From: Clostridia bacterium
Lineage (GTDB): Bacteria; Bacillota; Clostridia; Christensenellales; CAG-314
Direction: 5' to 3'
DNA length: 12,408 nucleotides
NCBI GenBank assembly: GCA_017452035.1
Contig: JAFTNE010000247.1
Coordinates: forward strand, 1 to 12,408
Shown: positions 1 to 7,072 of the stretch, in pieces
Layout: every line of letters starts with the position of its first letter
Position numbering within the stretch: the first letter of the stretch is position 1
Position numbers and translations under genes: made by a program
Notes under the pieces: generated by a model
Told to the model about the DNA's origin: nothing
The model's database searches: none
The model's input: the letters and a program-made list of their open reading frames with translations, nothing else

Positions 1-3
1 CAT
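1..3 (-). CDS. Start codon of a gene running off the left edge
   Basis: Only the initiation codon is inside the window: CAT at the first three bases reads ATG on the minus strand. It is preceded by a clear ribosome site (AAGGAG on the minus strand, 12-17, with an 8-nt gap) and, further upstream, by a near-consensus promoter at 64-92. The combination of promoter, ribosome site and start codon makes a real gene likely. Nothing can be said about its product. It would be a separate transcript, because a terminator-like hairpin at 209-240 ends the preceding operon. Confidence 0.55.
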
Positions 4-63
4 ATTTCCTTCTCCTTGTTTTTTTGCAGGACAAAATGCCCCACTGTATTTTTACTATTGGTT

Positions 64-92
64 ATTTTAACACGAAAATAAATAATTTTCAA
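64..92 (-). promoter_or_regulatory. Promoter for the left-edge gene
   Basis: On the minus strand there is TTGAAA (87-92), a 17-bp spacer and TAAAAT (64-69). A TG one base upstream of the -10 gives an extended -10 element. Transcription would start near 57, leaving a leader of about 54 nt before the start codon at the window edge. Confidence 0.65.
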
Positions 93-208
93 TACCTATA
101 ACAAAATTTGATTAAATAATTGCGGGGAAATTTGCGATATGTTATAGAGTAAAAAGAAAAATGTTGTATGCTCACTGTACTGATGGTTGGGTATCTTTTT
201 TGCAAACA

Positions 209-240
209 AAAATGGATAGGGATAAAACTCTGTCCATTTT
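209..240 (-). terminator. Terminator of the GH95-like/purC/nrdR operon
   Basis: A 13-bp stem (209-221 with 228-240, including two G-U pairs) closes a 6-nt loop. On the minus strand it is followed by TTTTTGTTTGC, a reasonable U-run. It lies about 150 nt past the stop codon of the HAD gene, the last gene of the minus-strand operon, and upstream of the next minus-strand promoter. The remaining bases between it and the HAD gene (241-388) show no gene or structure that I recognise. Confidence 0.65.
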
Positions 241-388
241 GATTAGATTTTGTTTAATTCAAATAAGGCAACATTTATACGCGCCTTTCAAGTCTATTGA
301 AAATACCCATGTATCTTTGATACAAAATGATTTGTTAGTCTTTTAGTAATTGTTGGTTTATTTCCCAGAATACTTAGACCACAAATGT

Positions 389-1036
389 TTAAAGCAAGAT
401 GTCAGCAATTTCCTTAGTGGAATGCACTACTGCAATTGGGTTTGCTTTGAGTAGGTCGTTGAGTTTGCCAAAACCGTAGGTAACAGCCAGTCCGTCGATG
501 CCGTTATCCAATGCGCCTTGCATGTCGTGGAAGGTGTCGCCAATCATCAGGCACTTGCTTTTGTCCCAACCATTGTCGGCAATCAGTTGACGCAAAACCT
601 CAGCTTTGAATCCACGCTTTTCCGTTTGACCATACACGTGGTCAAAAAAGTGACCAATATTATGATAAGCCAACGACTCGATGGCGTGTGGCTGATACTT
701 GCTTGATGCAATAGCCAAAATATAACCGGCATTTTTGAGAGCCGTCAAGGTATCTACAATACCTTCGTACAAAAAACTGTTTTGCGCTGCGTTTGTTTCG
801 GCAAAAACCTTTACGTGCTTGGCAATTGCCTCTTGACAACGCTCGGCACCAACAAGCTCGATGTAGGAAAAGTCCAATGGTGGGCCAATATGGTCGTCAA
901 AGTCTACATTAGAGTAGTCCACACCGTAGGTGTCCAAAACTGCTTTGAAAGTTGCATAAATGCCAGGTGCTGTGTTGTTGATAGTTCCGTCAAAATCAAA
1001 AATTAAATACTTGTATTTATTTTTTAGTGATTGCAT
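389..1036 (-). CDS. HAD-superfamily phosphatase, phosphoglycolate phosphatase/5'-nucleotidase type
   Basis: A 215-residue HAD hydrolase of subfamily IA that should remove phosphate from a small metabolite through an aspartyl-phosphate intermediate in the cytosol. Motif I is FDFDGT (nucleophile D14, acid/base D16). Motif II is the serine of IASSK (S111), K144 is the likely motif III lysine, and motif IV is GDTFHD (D167, D171). The cap domain begins with an IGPPL segment near residue 50, a pattern I associate with the phosphoglycolate phosphatase/5'-nucleotidase-like group. The exact substrate cannot be read from sequence. It is the last gene of the operon, 49 nt after the CYTH gene. With purC and nrdR in the same transcript a nucleotide substrate is plausible, but that is inference. 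The ribosome site is weak (AAAAGAGAA), yet motif I starts so early that no later start is possible. Length and motifs are complete. Confidence 0.9.
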   Translation of the reverse strand: MQSLKNKYKYLIFDFDGTINNTAPGIYATFKAVLDTYGVDYSNVDFDDHIGPPLDFSYIELVGAERCQEAIAKHVKVFAETNAAQNSFLYEGIVDTLTALKNAGYILAIASSKYQPHAIESLAYHNIGHFFDHVYGQTEKRGFKAEVLRQLIADNGWDKSKCLMIGDTFHDMQGALDNGIDGLAVTYGFGKLNDLLKANPIAVVHSTKEIADILL

Positions 1037-1085
1037 TGTTATTATTCTCTTTTATCGTTATATTTATTAGCATTACACTTTGTGC

Positions 1086-1649
1086 TTATTCTTTGCCCAT
1101 GGCAGACAAAAAACGTTCGAACTTGGTAATTGATGGGCGAATTGCAATGCCAAATGTATACGTTAGGTAGCTTTTGAGTTTCATCAATGACTCAATTTTA
1201 GTACTTTCACATTCAAGTTCGTAGTCAGTAATTCCAAAATAATTGTTTTTGTCCAGCTCCAACGTCCACTCGCTCAACACAAACTTTGTTCTATCTGTTG
1301 TAAGCTTGCCAATATACAAAAAATCTTCAGCAACATCTACTTGGAAAAACTTTGCCACCTCTTGGACCGTTATGCCCCTTTCAATGAGCGTTTGAGCGTA
1401 GTTGTAGTCAATTTCGCACTCCTTTTCATCACTGACCATAACGCCGTTAGAGTGGGTAATGCGCTGTTTGTAACAGGCAATAAAAGTGTTGCCCTTTTGA
1501 CGCAAACGCAACATAACGTTTAGATTGCAGTGTTTGGGAGCAAAGTAGTAGTTGATTTGCTCAACTGGTTCGACCTTGGCAACGTTTTGCAAAATGTCGT
1601 ACTCGCGTTGGGTAAGTTGCAGTTTTAGTTCTTGTTCGAGATTTCGCAT
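1086..1649 (-). CDS. CYTH domain protein, YjbK-like
   Basis: A 187-residue protein carrying the CYTH (triphosphate tunnel metalloenzyme) signature ExExK at its N terminus (E5, E7, K9). The charged strands expected of the tunnel follow: LRLRQK, CYKQR, ECEIDY, RTKF, then an acidic LELDKNNYFGITDYELE stretch. The C-terminal ITKFERFL resembles the end of the Bacillus YjbK family. Family members bind metal and act on triphosphate or polyphosphate groups. The natural substrate of YjbK-type proteins is not settled, so I name none. The start codon lies 2 nt after the nrdR stop with no good ribosome site of its own, so translation is probably coupled to nrdR. No signal peptide or membrane segment is visible. 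Confidence 0.88.
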   Translation of the reverse strand: MRNLEQELKLQLTQREYDILQNVAKVEPVEQINYYFAPKHCNLNVMLRLRQKGNTFIACYKQRITHSNGVMVSDEKECEIDYNYAQTLIERGITVQEVAKFFQVDVAEDFLYIGKLTTDRTKFVLSEWTLELDKNNYFGITDYELECESTKIESLMKLKSYLTYTFGIAIRPSITKFERFLSAMGKE

Positions 1650-1651
1650 AA

Positions 1652-2125
1652 TTATTTTTTACGTTTAGTGGTTGTGGGGGCAAAGATTTTTTGCATTTCT
1701 TCAAAGAATGTTGCACTATCTTTGAACTGACGATACACTGCTGCAAAACGAATGTAAGCAACTTCGTCAAGATTTTTAAGTTCTTCCATTACCAAATCGC
1801 CAATCTTTTGCGAAGTAACTTCTTGCTCGAGGCTGTTGAACAACGTCTTTTCGATACTATCTACAACTGCATCAATTTGCGCCATAGAAATAGGACGTTT
1901 TTCACAAGAACGCAAAATACCATTTTTGAGTTTGGTTCTGTCATACAACTGACGTGTACCATCACGTTTGATTACCAAAAATGGTATAACTTCCACCGTT
2001 TCAAAGGTAGTAAAACGCTTGCCACATTTGATACACTCACGACGGCGACGGATGCTTTTGCCATCATCAGTGGAACGTGAGTCGATAACTTTGCTGTCTT
2101 CACAGCCACAATACATACATTTCAT
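1652..2125 (-). CDS. nrdR: Transcriptional repressor NrdR
   Basis: NrdR represses ribonucleotide reductase genes when its ATP-cone domain senses nucleotides. The protein has 157 residues, the usual length. The N-terminal zinc ribbon is intact (C3, C6, C31, C34), with the basic SIRRRRECIKCGKRF segment that contacts DNA. The ATP-cone runs from about residue 49 (VIKRDGTRQLYD) to 139 and contains the conserved YIRFAAVYRQFKD. The ribosome site GGAG sits 6-7 nt before the ATG. It is the third gene of the operon, between purC and the CYTH gene. A sequence close to the NrdR-box consensus lies just downstream of the operon promoter (5288-5303), so the protein may control its own transcript. No ribonucleotide reductase gene is in the window. 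Confidence 0.97.
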   Translation of the reverse strand: MKCMYCGCEDSKVIDSRSTDDGKSIRRRRECIKCGKRFTTFETVEVIPFLVIKRDGTRQLYDRTKLKNGILRSCEKRPISMAQIDAVVDSIEKTLFNSLEQEVTSQKIGDLVMEELKNLDEVAYIRFAAVYRQFKDSATFFEEMQKIFAPTTTKRKK

Positions 2126-2203
2126 GTTTGCTCCAGTAATTTTAACGCCAACACACTATTAATGCGAGGCGCATAATTTCTTTCCTTAGTAATTGATTAA
2201 GTG

Positions 2204-2908
2204 TTATTTGATGAGTTTTTCCAGTCTTTCCAAAATGATTTGGTACTCTAACTCGGGGTTTTTACCATCGTTGTCTACGCGATGCAAGTTGTTTTTGTCC
2301 CAGAAACGAGCAACGTTTGGAGTGATTTCGTCAGCGATAACCACCCAGTTACGGATGCGACCAAACTCCAATTTGAAGTCGGCAACGACAAAGCCAATTT
2401 GGTCCATAATGTCGCAAAGAAGCTTGTTGATGCGAGTTGCTTGGTAGCACATAACGTTCATTTCTTCTTGCGTGCAAAGTTGCATTGCATAAGCATGGTA
2501 TTCGTTGATAACGGGGTCGTCAAGTTGGTCGTTTTTGTAACAAAATTCCAAAACGGGACTTTTGAGCTTGGTTCTCTCGGGAATACCTAAACGGCGAGAC
2601 ATACTACCAGCTGAATAGTTGCGAACAACCACTTCTACTGGGATCATCTTTGCTTTGCGAATAACTGTTGAGTTGTCGGAAAATGTTTCCACAAAGTGGG
2701 TATTGATACCGTTTTGTTCCAACAATTTCATGAACAGTGCATTAATTTTGTTGCACAAAATGCCCTTGCCGTCAAAGTATTGCTTTTTCTTTGCGTGGTA
2801 CATTGTTGGGTCGTCATAAAACTCAGCAATCACATGACGATCGCTGTTTGTCTCCCAAATACGTTTTGTTTTACCTTCGGAAATAAGTTGTCCTTTTTGA
2901 TATGCCAT
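2204..2908 (-). CDS. purC: Phosphoribosylaminoimidazole-succinocarboxamide synthase (SAICAR synthetase)
   Basis: Catalyses the ATP-dependent joining of CAIR and aspartate in de novo purine synthesis. The length of 234 residues is normal for the bacterial single-domain enzyme. The ATP-binding EGKTKR lies at residues 11-16, the substrate loop VVVRNYSAGS at about 93-102, DFKLEFG at 177-183, and the metal-binding ADEITPN region at 192-198. The family usually has DEISPD here, and this protein has N198 in place of the last aspartate, followed by VARFWD. The tail after it also looks divergent. The start codon follows the stop codon of the GH95-like gene by 11 nt, and the ribosome site GAGGTGA occupies that gap, so the two genes are surely co-transcribed. 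No other purine gene is nearby, which is unusual because purC often sits in a pur cluster. Confidence 0.97.
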   Translation of the reverse strand: MAYQKGQLISEGKTKRIWETNSDRHVIAEFYDDPTMYHAKKKQYFDGKGILCNKINALFMKLLEQNGINTHFVETFSDNSTVIRKAKMIPVEVVVRNYSAGSMSRRLGIPERTKLKSPVLEFCYKNDQLDDPVINEYHAYAMQLCTQEEMNVMCYQATRINKLLCDIMDQIGFVVADFKLEFGRIRNWVVIADEITPNVARFWDKNNLHRVDNDGKNPELEYQIILERLEKLIK

Positions 2909-2919
2909 AAGTCACCTCG

Positions 2920-5274
2920 TTAGCATTTGTAAAGTAATTCTATTTTTTTGTTGGCTTGCAGTTGAATTTCGATCACTTTGCCCGTTGGCTTTGTATCCAA
3001 ATTGCAACTAACAAGACGTTTTGCATTGTCAGGAAGATGTAGTATCAGTGGTCGCTCGCGCTTGGTTTCCAGCGAAATTTTAATAGTACCCTTTGATTGG
3101 TTGTAATCGCACGATACCAAGACACCATTTTGTGTAACAAAGTTGCTAAACTTTACCAGTTTCCAATCTTTGGGAAGTGCCGGGAAAAGCTTGACAACGT
3201 CACCACAAGAGTACATCAACATTTGTTGCAAGTCGTGGGCAAACACCATGTTTGTGTGCAATTGAACGGGAGTCCAAACACCACTACCACAAATACCCAT
3301 TCCACGCCAGTCCTTATCAACAAACACAAGGTTATTCATTGCGCAACCACGCACAATATTTGCAAGGCAGGTCTTTGCCAACTCGCCTTGTCCAAGACGT
3401 GCGTACACTGCGCCCAAAATTGCCATATAGTAGCTGTTTTGTGATGCTGGCAGACTGCGTTTTTTGTTGGCAGTTGCCAAGTACTTGTCAACAACATCTT
3501 GTTCACTGCGAAAACTTACCTGGTCGCCAAAGTATGCTGGGTAAAGTGTTCCCACCGAAATACCAGTGTAATCCACCGATACAAGACTATCTACAAACTC
3601 ACGGAATGTTCCGTCTCCTGATATCTGTGGCTCGGGGATACAATCCAGAATTTTATTCCATCTAACAAAATCGCCTTTTACACCTTGGTTGCGACAGATT
3701 TCAATTAAGTTTGTAAAGAATTCCTTTGCGAGGGCGCAATCGAGAGCGCTTGTTTTGGAAACAACCGGTCTATCGGTAATTTTGTAACCATCTGCAATAC
3801 GCATTGGCATAGCTGATGGACAGAACACTGCTTTGTCCTTTTCTATTTGAATAAAGTCGCAGTAGAACTTGGCAACTTCCTTCATAAATGGCAAAATGCG
3901 TTTTTCGAACTTAGCATTTTGGCTCATCTTTGCATACTTGTAGTAAAAGTTGGAGAGCCATGCACCACAACCAGTAAAGTGCAGTGCAAACAAATCTTTG
4001 CTACCAAGCCTACCAGTGTTTGGCGCGCAAACAGTTGGAACAAAAATACCACGACAGTTAAACAAACGTTGAGCGTTGTTCCTAAAATCGTCCATATTTT
4101 GCTCGTAAAAATCAAATGTCTTTTCGATATTTGCAAACATGTTGCCCTGCAATGCATGCAAGTAGGTCATTTGCAAAATGCCATCGTTGTACCTAAACGC
4201 ACGGTAGGACTTGTAGCCACCGTTCCACAATCCCGTTGGCGAAAGTGTAACACCATCGTCCGTTGTACCTGCAACAAGCAGGTAGCGAGAGAACTTGTAG
4301 ATTTTTTCTGCAAGCAAAGGTGGAAGGCTGTTACCGTCAAAGGTCAAAAGGTTTTCGATGTAGTCGTCTTCGTTACTCAAAGACAAATCGCCCGTAGCAA
4401 ACAACTTGTTATGCAGGTGCGAGTGGGTTTTGAATAGTTTGTCGTAACCATCGCGAATACCATTTAGTAGCAACTTCAACTCGGCAAAAGCTTTATCACG
4501 TTTGACGTTGACAAATGTTTTGAGCAAAATTGTTACCGATTGTGCGTTGGAAATTACCAGCTTGTTCTCGTCAACACGCACACTACCACCCAAAGTGGAT
4601 ACCTTTGCCACAACGCCGTAGTCAGTTACCTTTTCGTCATGATGTACTGCAAAGCACATAAAGGGCTTTTCGCACCTTAGTTCGCTTTCGGTTGGCATAG
4701 GACAAACGCCTTCGTATGTACGAGCGTTTACTCTGTGAGGCAAATCAATGGTAATTTTTGCATTGATTGCCAAATCGCCCTTTTTAGTAAAGCGCATTAC
4801 CACAATATCGTCAGCGCGCGAAACAAACGTTTGACGGGTGTAAACTGTATCGCCAACGTTGTATCGAACGGTAGCCTCGCCATGTGCCATATCCAAAACA
4901 CGGTGGTAATTGCTGGTTATTTCTTGCTGAGCAAACTGCACAGACATTTCGCACAGTGGAAGGGGGTACTCGGCCTGTGGACGGAAATCGCGTTCGGTAA
5001 GCATTGTTGGAATTACCTGTTGCGCACGCATAAATTGACCATCATCCACAAGTTGTCGCAAAGTTTGCAGGCCTTGGGAAATATCTGGAACAACAGTTGT
5101 ACGCCCCATCCAGTCCAGTTTGGCATCATTAATGAGAATTTTTTCCTCCGAAGCGCCACCAAAAACGTTGGCACCGATTTTTCCGTTGCCAAGGTACAAG
5201 CCTTCACGCCATTTTTCGCCCCACCAACCGGCTGGACTACTAAATTTTAAGATGTCCGATTTTTTGTTAGCCAT
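2920..5274 (-). CDS. GH95-fold glycoside hydrolase-like protein with altered active site
   Basis: A 784-residue protein with the layout of GH95 alpha-L-fucosidases. An N-terminal beta-sandwich domain contains GLYLGNGKIGANVFGG (about 25-40) and ILINDAKLDW. An (alpha/alpha)6 barrel spans about 300-690, and a C-terminal beta domain follows LFPALPKDW (696-704). By eye the GH95 landmarks are present, but the residues known to act in Bifidobacterium AfcA are replaced. The NxN motif becomes YNDGILQM (362-369), the PSTSPEN acid glutamate becomes PSAMPMR (486-492), and the QIDGN aspartate becomes QLHTN (H673). It may therefore be a divergent enzyme of another specificity or a non-catalytic relative. 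There is no signal peptide, so it acts in the cytosol, if at all on imported oligosaccharides. The ATG is supported by AAGGGG about 4 nt upstream and a strong promoter. First gene of the operon with purC. Confidence 0.75.
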   Translation of the reverse strand: MANKKSDILKFSSPAGWWGEKWREGLYLGNGKIGANVFGGASEEKILINDAKLDWMGRTTVVPDISQGLQTLRQLVDDGQFMRAQQVIPTMLTERDFRPQAEYPLPLCEMSVQFAQQEITSNYHRVLDMAHGEATVRYNVGDTVYTRQTFVSRADDIVVMRFTKKGDLAINAKITIDLPHRVNARTYEGVCPMPTESELRCEKPFMCFAVHHDEKVTDYGVVAKVSTLGGSVRVDENKLVISNAQSVTILLKTFVNVKRDKAFAELKLLLNGIRDGYDKLFKTHSHLHNKLFATGDLSLSNEDDYIENLLTFDGNSLPPLLAEKIYKFSRYLLVAGTTDDGVTLSPTGLWNGGYKSYRAFRYNDGILQMTYLHALQGNMFANIEKTFDFYEQNMDDFRNNAQRLFNCRGIFVPTVCAPNTGRLGSKDLFALHFTGCGAWLSNFYYKYAKMSQNAKFEKRILPFMKEVAKFYCDFIQIEKDKAVFCPSAMPMRIADGYKITDRPVVSKTSALDCALAKEFFTNLIEICRNQGVKGDFVRWNKILDCIPEPQISGDGTFREFVDSLVSVDYTGISVGTLYPAYFGDQVSFRSEQDVVDKYLATANKKRSLPASQNSYYMAILGAVYARLGQGELAKTCLANIVRGCAMNNLVFVDKDWRGMGICGSGVWTPVQLHTNMVFAHDLQQMLMYSCGDVVKLFPALPKDWKLVKFSNFVTQNGVLVSCDYNQSKGTIKISLETKRERPLILHLPDNAKRLVSCNLDTKPTGKVIEIQLQANKKIELLYKC

Positions 5275-5287
5275 AAATCCCCTTATA

Positions 5288-5303
5288 ACACAATATGTTG
5301 TGC
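5288..5303 (-). promoter_or_regulatory. Probable NrdR box
   Basis: The plus-strand sequence ACACAATATGTTGTGC matches the published NrdR-box palindrome (ACACWATATATWGTGT, from memory) at 14 of 16 positions. It covers roughly +4 to +19 of the transcript that contains nrdR. NrdR usually binds two boxes about 15-16 bp apart. A degraded second copy (10 of 16) starts at 5320, exactly 16 bp away, inside the promoter spacer. This would make the operon a direct NrdR target. Confidence 0.55.
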
Positions 5304-5313
5304 ATACTCAAAC

Positions 5314-5342
5314 ATTATACCACCAAATTTTGACTATGTAAA
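5314..5342 (-). promoter_or_regulatory. Promoter of the GH95-like/purC/nrdR operon
   Basis: On the minus strand TTTACA (5337-5342) and TATAAT (5314-5319) are separated by exactly 17 bp. Transcription should start near 5307, giving a leader of about 33 nt. A possible NrdR box lies directly downstream. Confidence 0.8.
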
Positions 5343-5371
5343 TACTATTTGTAACATACCAGGACATAAAT

Positions 5372-5404
5372 TTTGCCCCTTGCACAGCAATTACAAGGGG
5401 CAAA
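5372..5404 (-). terminator. Terminator of the unrecognised gene at 5424-6176
   Basis: A perfect 11-bp stem, TTTGCCCCTTG with CAAGGGGCAAA, closes an 11-nt loop. It begins 19 nt after the stop codon of the upstream minus-strand gene. The base run after the stem on the minus strand is only weakly U-rich (AATTTATG), but its position between a stop codon and the next promoter fits a terminator. Confidence 0.65.
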
Positions 5405-5423
5405 TGTAATAAATTGTCGATTT

Positions 5424-6176
5424 TTACGCAAATACAACAGCCATAGCCTTGGCAATGTTTGCCAAAAATGGGTTGAATTGCTCATACTTTTGTATGGAGC
5501 GTTTGAAGGCTATCCAAACTATCCACAAAATTTTGGGGTTTTTGAGGTACAGTGCATTGGAAAAATACTCACAAAGGATGGAAACCTCTTCTACCACGGC
5601 AGATGGAAAGTCTTCGCAATGCACTTTTACGTTGATTTGCTCAATTTGACGGAAAATTTCAGCAAGCATTTTTGATTCGATATACATCTTTTCTGCTGAA
5701 AAGAACTTTTCTGCACGGGCAGTGTTTTCGCCATTTAGACTTTCGGGGTCAACGTTAGCAAGCAAACTTACACCTGCTTGCTTGAAAGGCTTTAATACTT
5801 CGTTGGCAAACTTTTCGTAGCCAAGGTTAGAGTCGGTTGGATGGTAAAACTCCTTCAAGAAGTCCAAAAAGTTACGTCTGCCACTGTCAACTTCTGTCAA
5901 CAGACAAACCACAAAGGAGAACAATCTGTTGCGATCCACTGGGAGTTTAAGTTGGTTTACAACACGACCTTCGGTAGTTGTCCAAGAAACACGTGCGCGA
6001 GAAAACTCGGTGGCGTAAGATGTAGTTTGAATAGTATCAGCAAGGCATTTGCACAAAGCAGGAGTGGTAGCAACGCACTTCAAAACTGTGGCAATATTTT
6101 TATCCACCAGTATCAATTTGCTTTCTATTAAGTTATTTACGCCATTGGTAAACTCTGCCAATTGATTTGCGCTCAT
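5424..6176 (-). CDS. Conserved-looking hypothetical protein, alpha-helical, cytosolic
   Basis: I cannot assign this 250-residue protein to a named family. It is predicted to be almost entirely helical and soluble. It has a central KLPVDRNRLFSFVVCLLTEV segment followed by FLDFLKEFYHP and a C-terminal hydrophobic helix (ILWIVWIAFKRSI) near residue 220. No catalytic motif, metal site, signal peptide or clear membrane span is visible. A GTG three codons upstream (6183-6185) would lengthen it, but that GTG lies inside the ribosome site GAGGTG. The ATG ending at 6176, 8 nt beyond GAGG, is the better start. It is a single-gene transcript with its own promoter (6212-6240) and terminator (5372-5404). 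It is transcribed away from the DUF4364 gene with a 149-bp gap between start codons. The framing signals make it a real gene. Confidence 0.85.
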   Translation of the reverse strand: MSANQLAEFTNGVNNLIESKLILVDKNIATVLKCVATTPALCKCLADTIQTTSYATEFSRARVSWTTTEGRVVNQLKLPVDRNRLFSFVVCLLTEVDSGRRNFLDFLKEFYHPTDSNLGYEKFANEVLKPFKQAGVSLLANVDPESLNGENTARAEKFFSAEKMYIESKMLAEIFRQIEQINVKVHCEDFPSAVVEEVSILCEYFSNALYLKNPKILWIVWIAFKRSIQKYEQFNPFLANIAKAMAVVFA

Positions 6177-6211
6177 ACCTAACACCTCGTACTTTATTGT
6201 TTTTTTATGTT

Positions 6212-6240
6212 ATTATACCACATGGCTAACCATTTTGAAA
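6212..6240 (-). promoter_or_regulatory. Promoter of the gene at 5424-6176
   Basis: On the minus strand a perfect TATAAT (6212-6217) lies 17 bp from TTTCAA (6235-6240), a weak -35 box. Transcription should start near 6205. The promoter is back to back with that of the DUF4364 gene; the two -35 boxes are 28 bp apart. Confidence 0.6.
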
Positions 6241-6268
6241 GTATTTTTTGCAAAAAGAGCAAAAACTC

Positions 6269-6297
6269 TTGTTAAAAATGTGAATTTGTTATATAAT
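6269..6297 (+). promoter_or_regulatory. Promoter of the DUF4364 gene
   Basis: TTGTTA (6269-6274), a 17-bp spacer and TATAAT (6292-6297). The predicted start near 6304 leaves a leader of only about 22 nt, most of it the ribosome site. A short AAGAG/CTCTT inverted repeat (6255-6270) runs into the -35 box and might be an operator, though it is too short to press. Confidence 0.75.
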
Positions 6298-6325
6298 GTT
6301 GTCACTTTGAAAGGAGGTAAAGGCT

Positions 6326-6862
6326 ATGCAAGCAGGAATCACACAAGATAGCACGTTAAACAAGCTAATTTTGTTGTTTGTGCTGGACAAAATGGAAACA
6401 GCTTTGACAGAAGCTACCATATTGGACCTGTGCAGTTACAAAAATAACTGGATAGACTTTACCAACTGCAAACAAACCTTGTACGACGTTGTGCAAAACA
6501 ACTTTGTGTACAAAAGCGTTCCTATGGGGGGAGGCGCAGAACTGTACGACTTGACAGCAGAAGGCAGATGGTGTCTCAAAAACTTTTATGCACGTATTCC
6601 TTCCAGTGTACGTCAAATCATTGCTGACGACATCAAGAAGAAGCGCATTGAGTATCGCCGTCGTCAAGACTACATAGCAACCTACGAAAAATGCCCCGAT
6701 GGTAGTTACGATGTAATTTTGAAAATTGTTGAACCCACCAAGACCACACTGGAAATCAAGTTCAACGTGATGACACGCAACATTGCCAAGTACATCGAGC
6801 GCACCTGGCAAGAAAAGGCCCCCACTGTTTACGGAAAAATCAGCGATACGTTGATTGACTGA
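6326..6862 (+). CDS. DUF4364 family winged-helix protein
   Basis: A 178-residue protein that fits the Firmicutes family DUF4364. The N-terminal NKLILLFVLDKM helix opens a winged-helix-like domain (about 8-85), which ends with LYDLTAEGRWCLKNF. The typical FYARIPSSVRQIIADDI linker comes next, then a basic helix (KKKRIEYRRRQDY), and the last third is a beta-rich domain. The fold suggests DNA binding, but no target or ligand is established for the family, and I infer none. The start is fixed by a strong AAGGAGG site 8 nt before the ATG. It appears monocistronic, with the tRNA-Leu promoter 82 nt downstream. I see no GC-rich terminator between them, only an A/T palindrome around 6916-6929. Confidence 0.88.
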   Translation: MQAGITQDSTLNKLILLFVLDKMETALTEATILDLCSYKNNWIDFTNCKQTLYDVVQNNFVYKSVPMGGGAELYDLTAEGRWCLKNFYARIPSSVRQIIADDIKKKRIEYRRRQDYIATYEKCPDGSYDVILKIVEPTKTTLEIKFNVMTRNIAKYIERTWQEKAPTVYGKISDTLID

Positions 6863-6944
6863 CAATTTTGCAGTAGCGAGTAACCACAACAAAATAATTT
6901 TGGAAAAAGTTTGTATTTTTTGCAAAAAAGTTGCACAAAAATAA

Positions 6945-6973
6945 TTGACAAATTTTTAGATATGCACTATCAT
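6945..6973 (+). promoter_or_regulatory. Promoter of tRNA-Leu
   Basis: Perfect TTGACA (6945-6950), a 17-bp spacer and TATCAT (6968-6973). Transcription should begin near 6980, about five bases before the mature tRNA. Confidence 0.8.
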
Positions 6974-6984
6974 AGATAGGCAAT

Positions 6985-7067
6985 GCGAGATTGGCGGAAT
7001 AGGCAGACGCGCACGTTTAAGGGGCGTGTGGGAGACCGTGTGAGTTCAAGTCTCACATCTCGCACCA
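6985..7067 (+). tRNA. tRNA-Leu, anticodon AAG
   Basis: All parts of a class II cloverleaf are present. The acceptor stem is GCGAGAT with ATCTCGC. The D-arm contains AATAGGCAGA. The anticodon stem CACGT/GCGTG (one G-U pair) encloses the loop TTAAGGG with anticodon AAG at 7019-7021. An 11-nt variable arm (TGGGAGACCGT) follows, then the T-stem GTGAG/CTCAC with loop TTCAAGT. The discriminator A and an encoded CCA end at 7067. The anticodon begins with A, which should be deaminated to inosine. It has its own promoter and is followed by two terminators, so it is a single-tRNA unit. Confidence 0.96.
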
Positions 7068-7072
7068 TACTA

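Noticed and set aside
161..346. Plus-strand frame of 61 codons near the left edge
   Set aside because: It has no ribosome site, crosses the 13-bp terminator hairpin at 209-240 and has an unremarkable translation. Probably chance.
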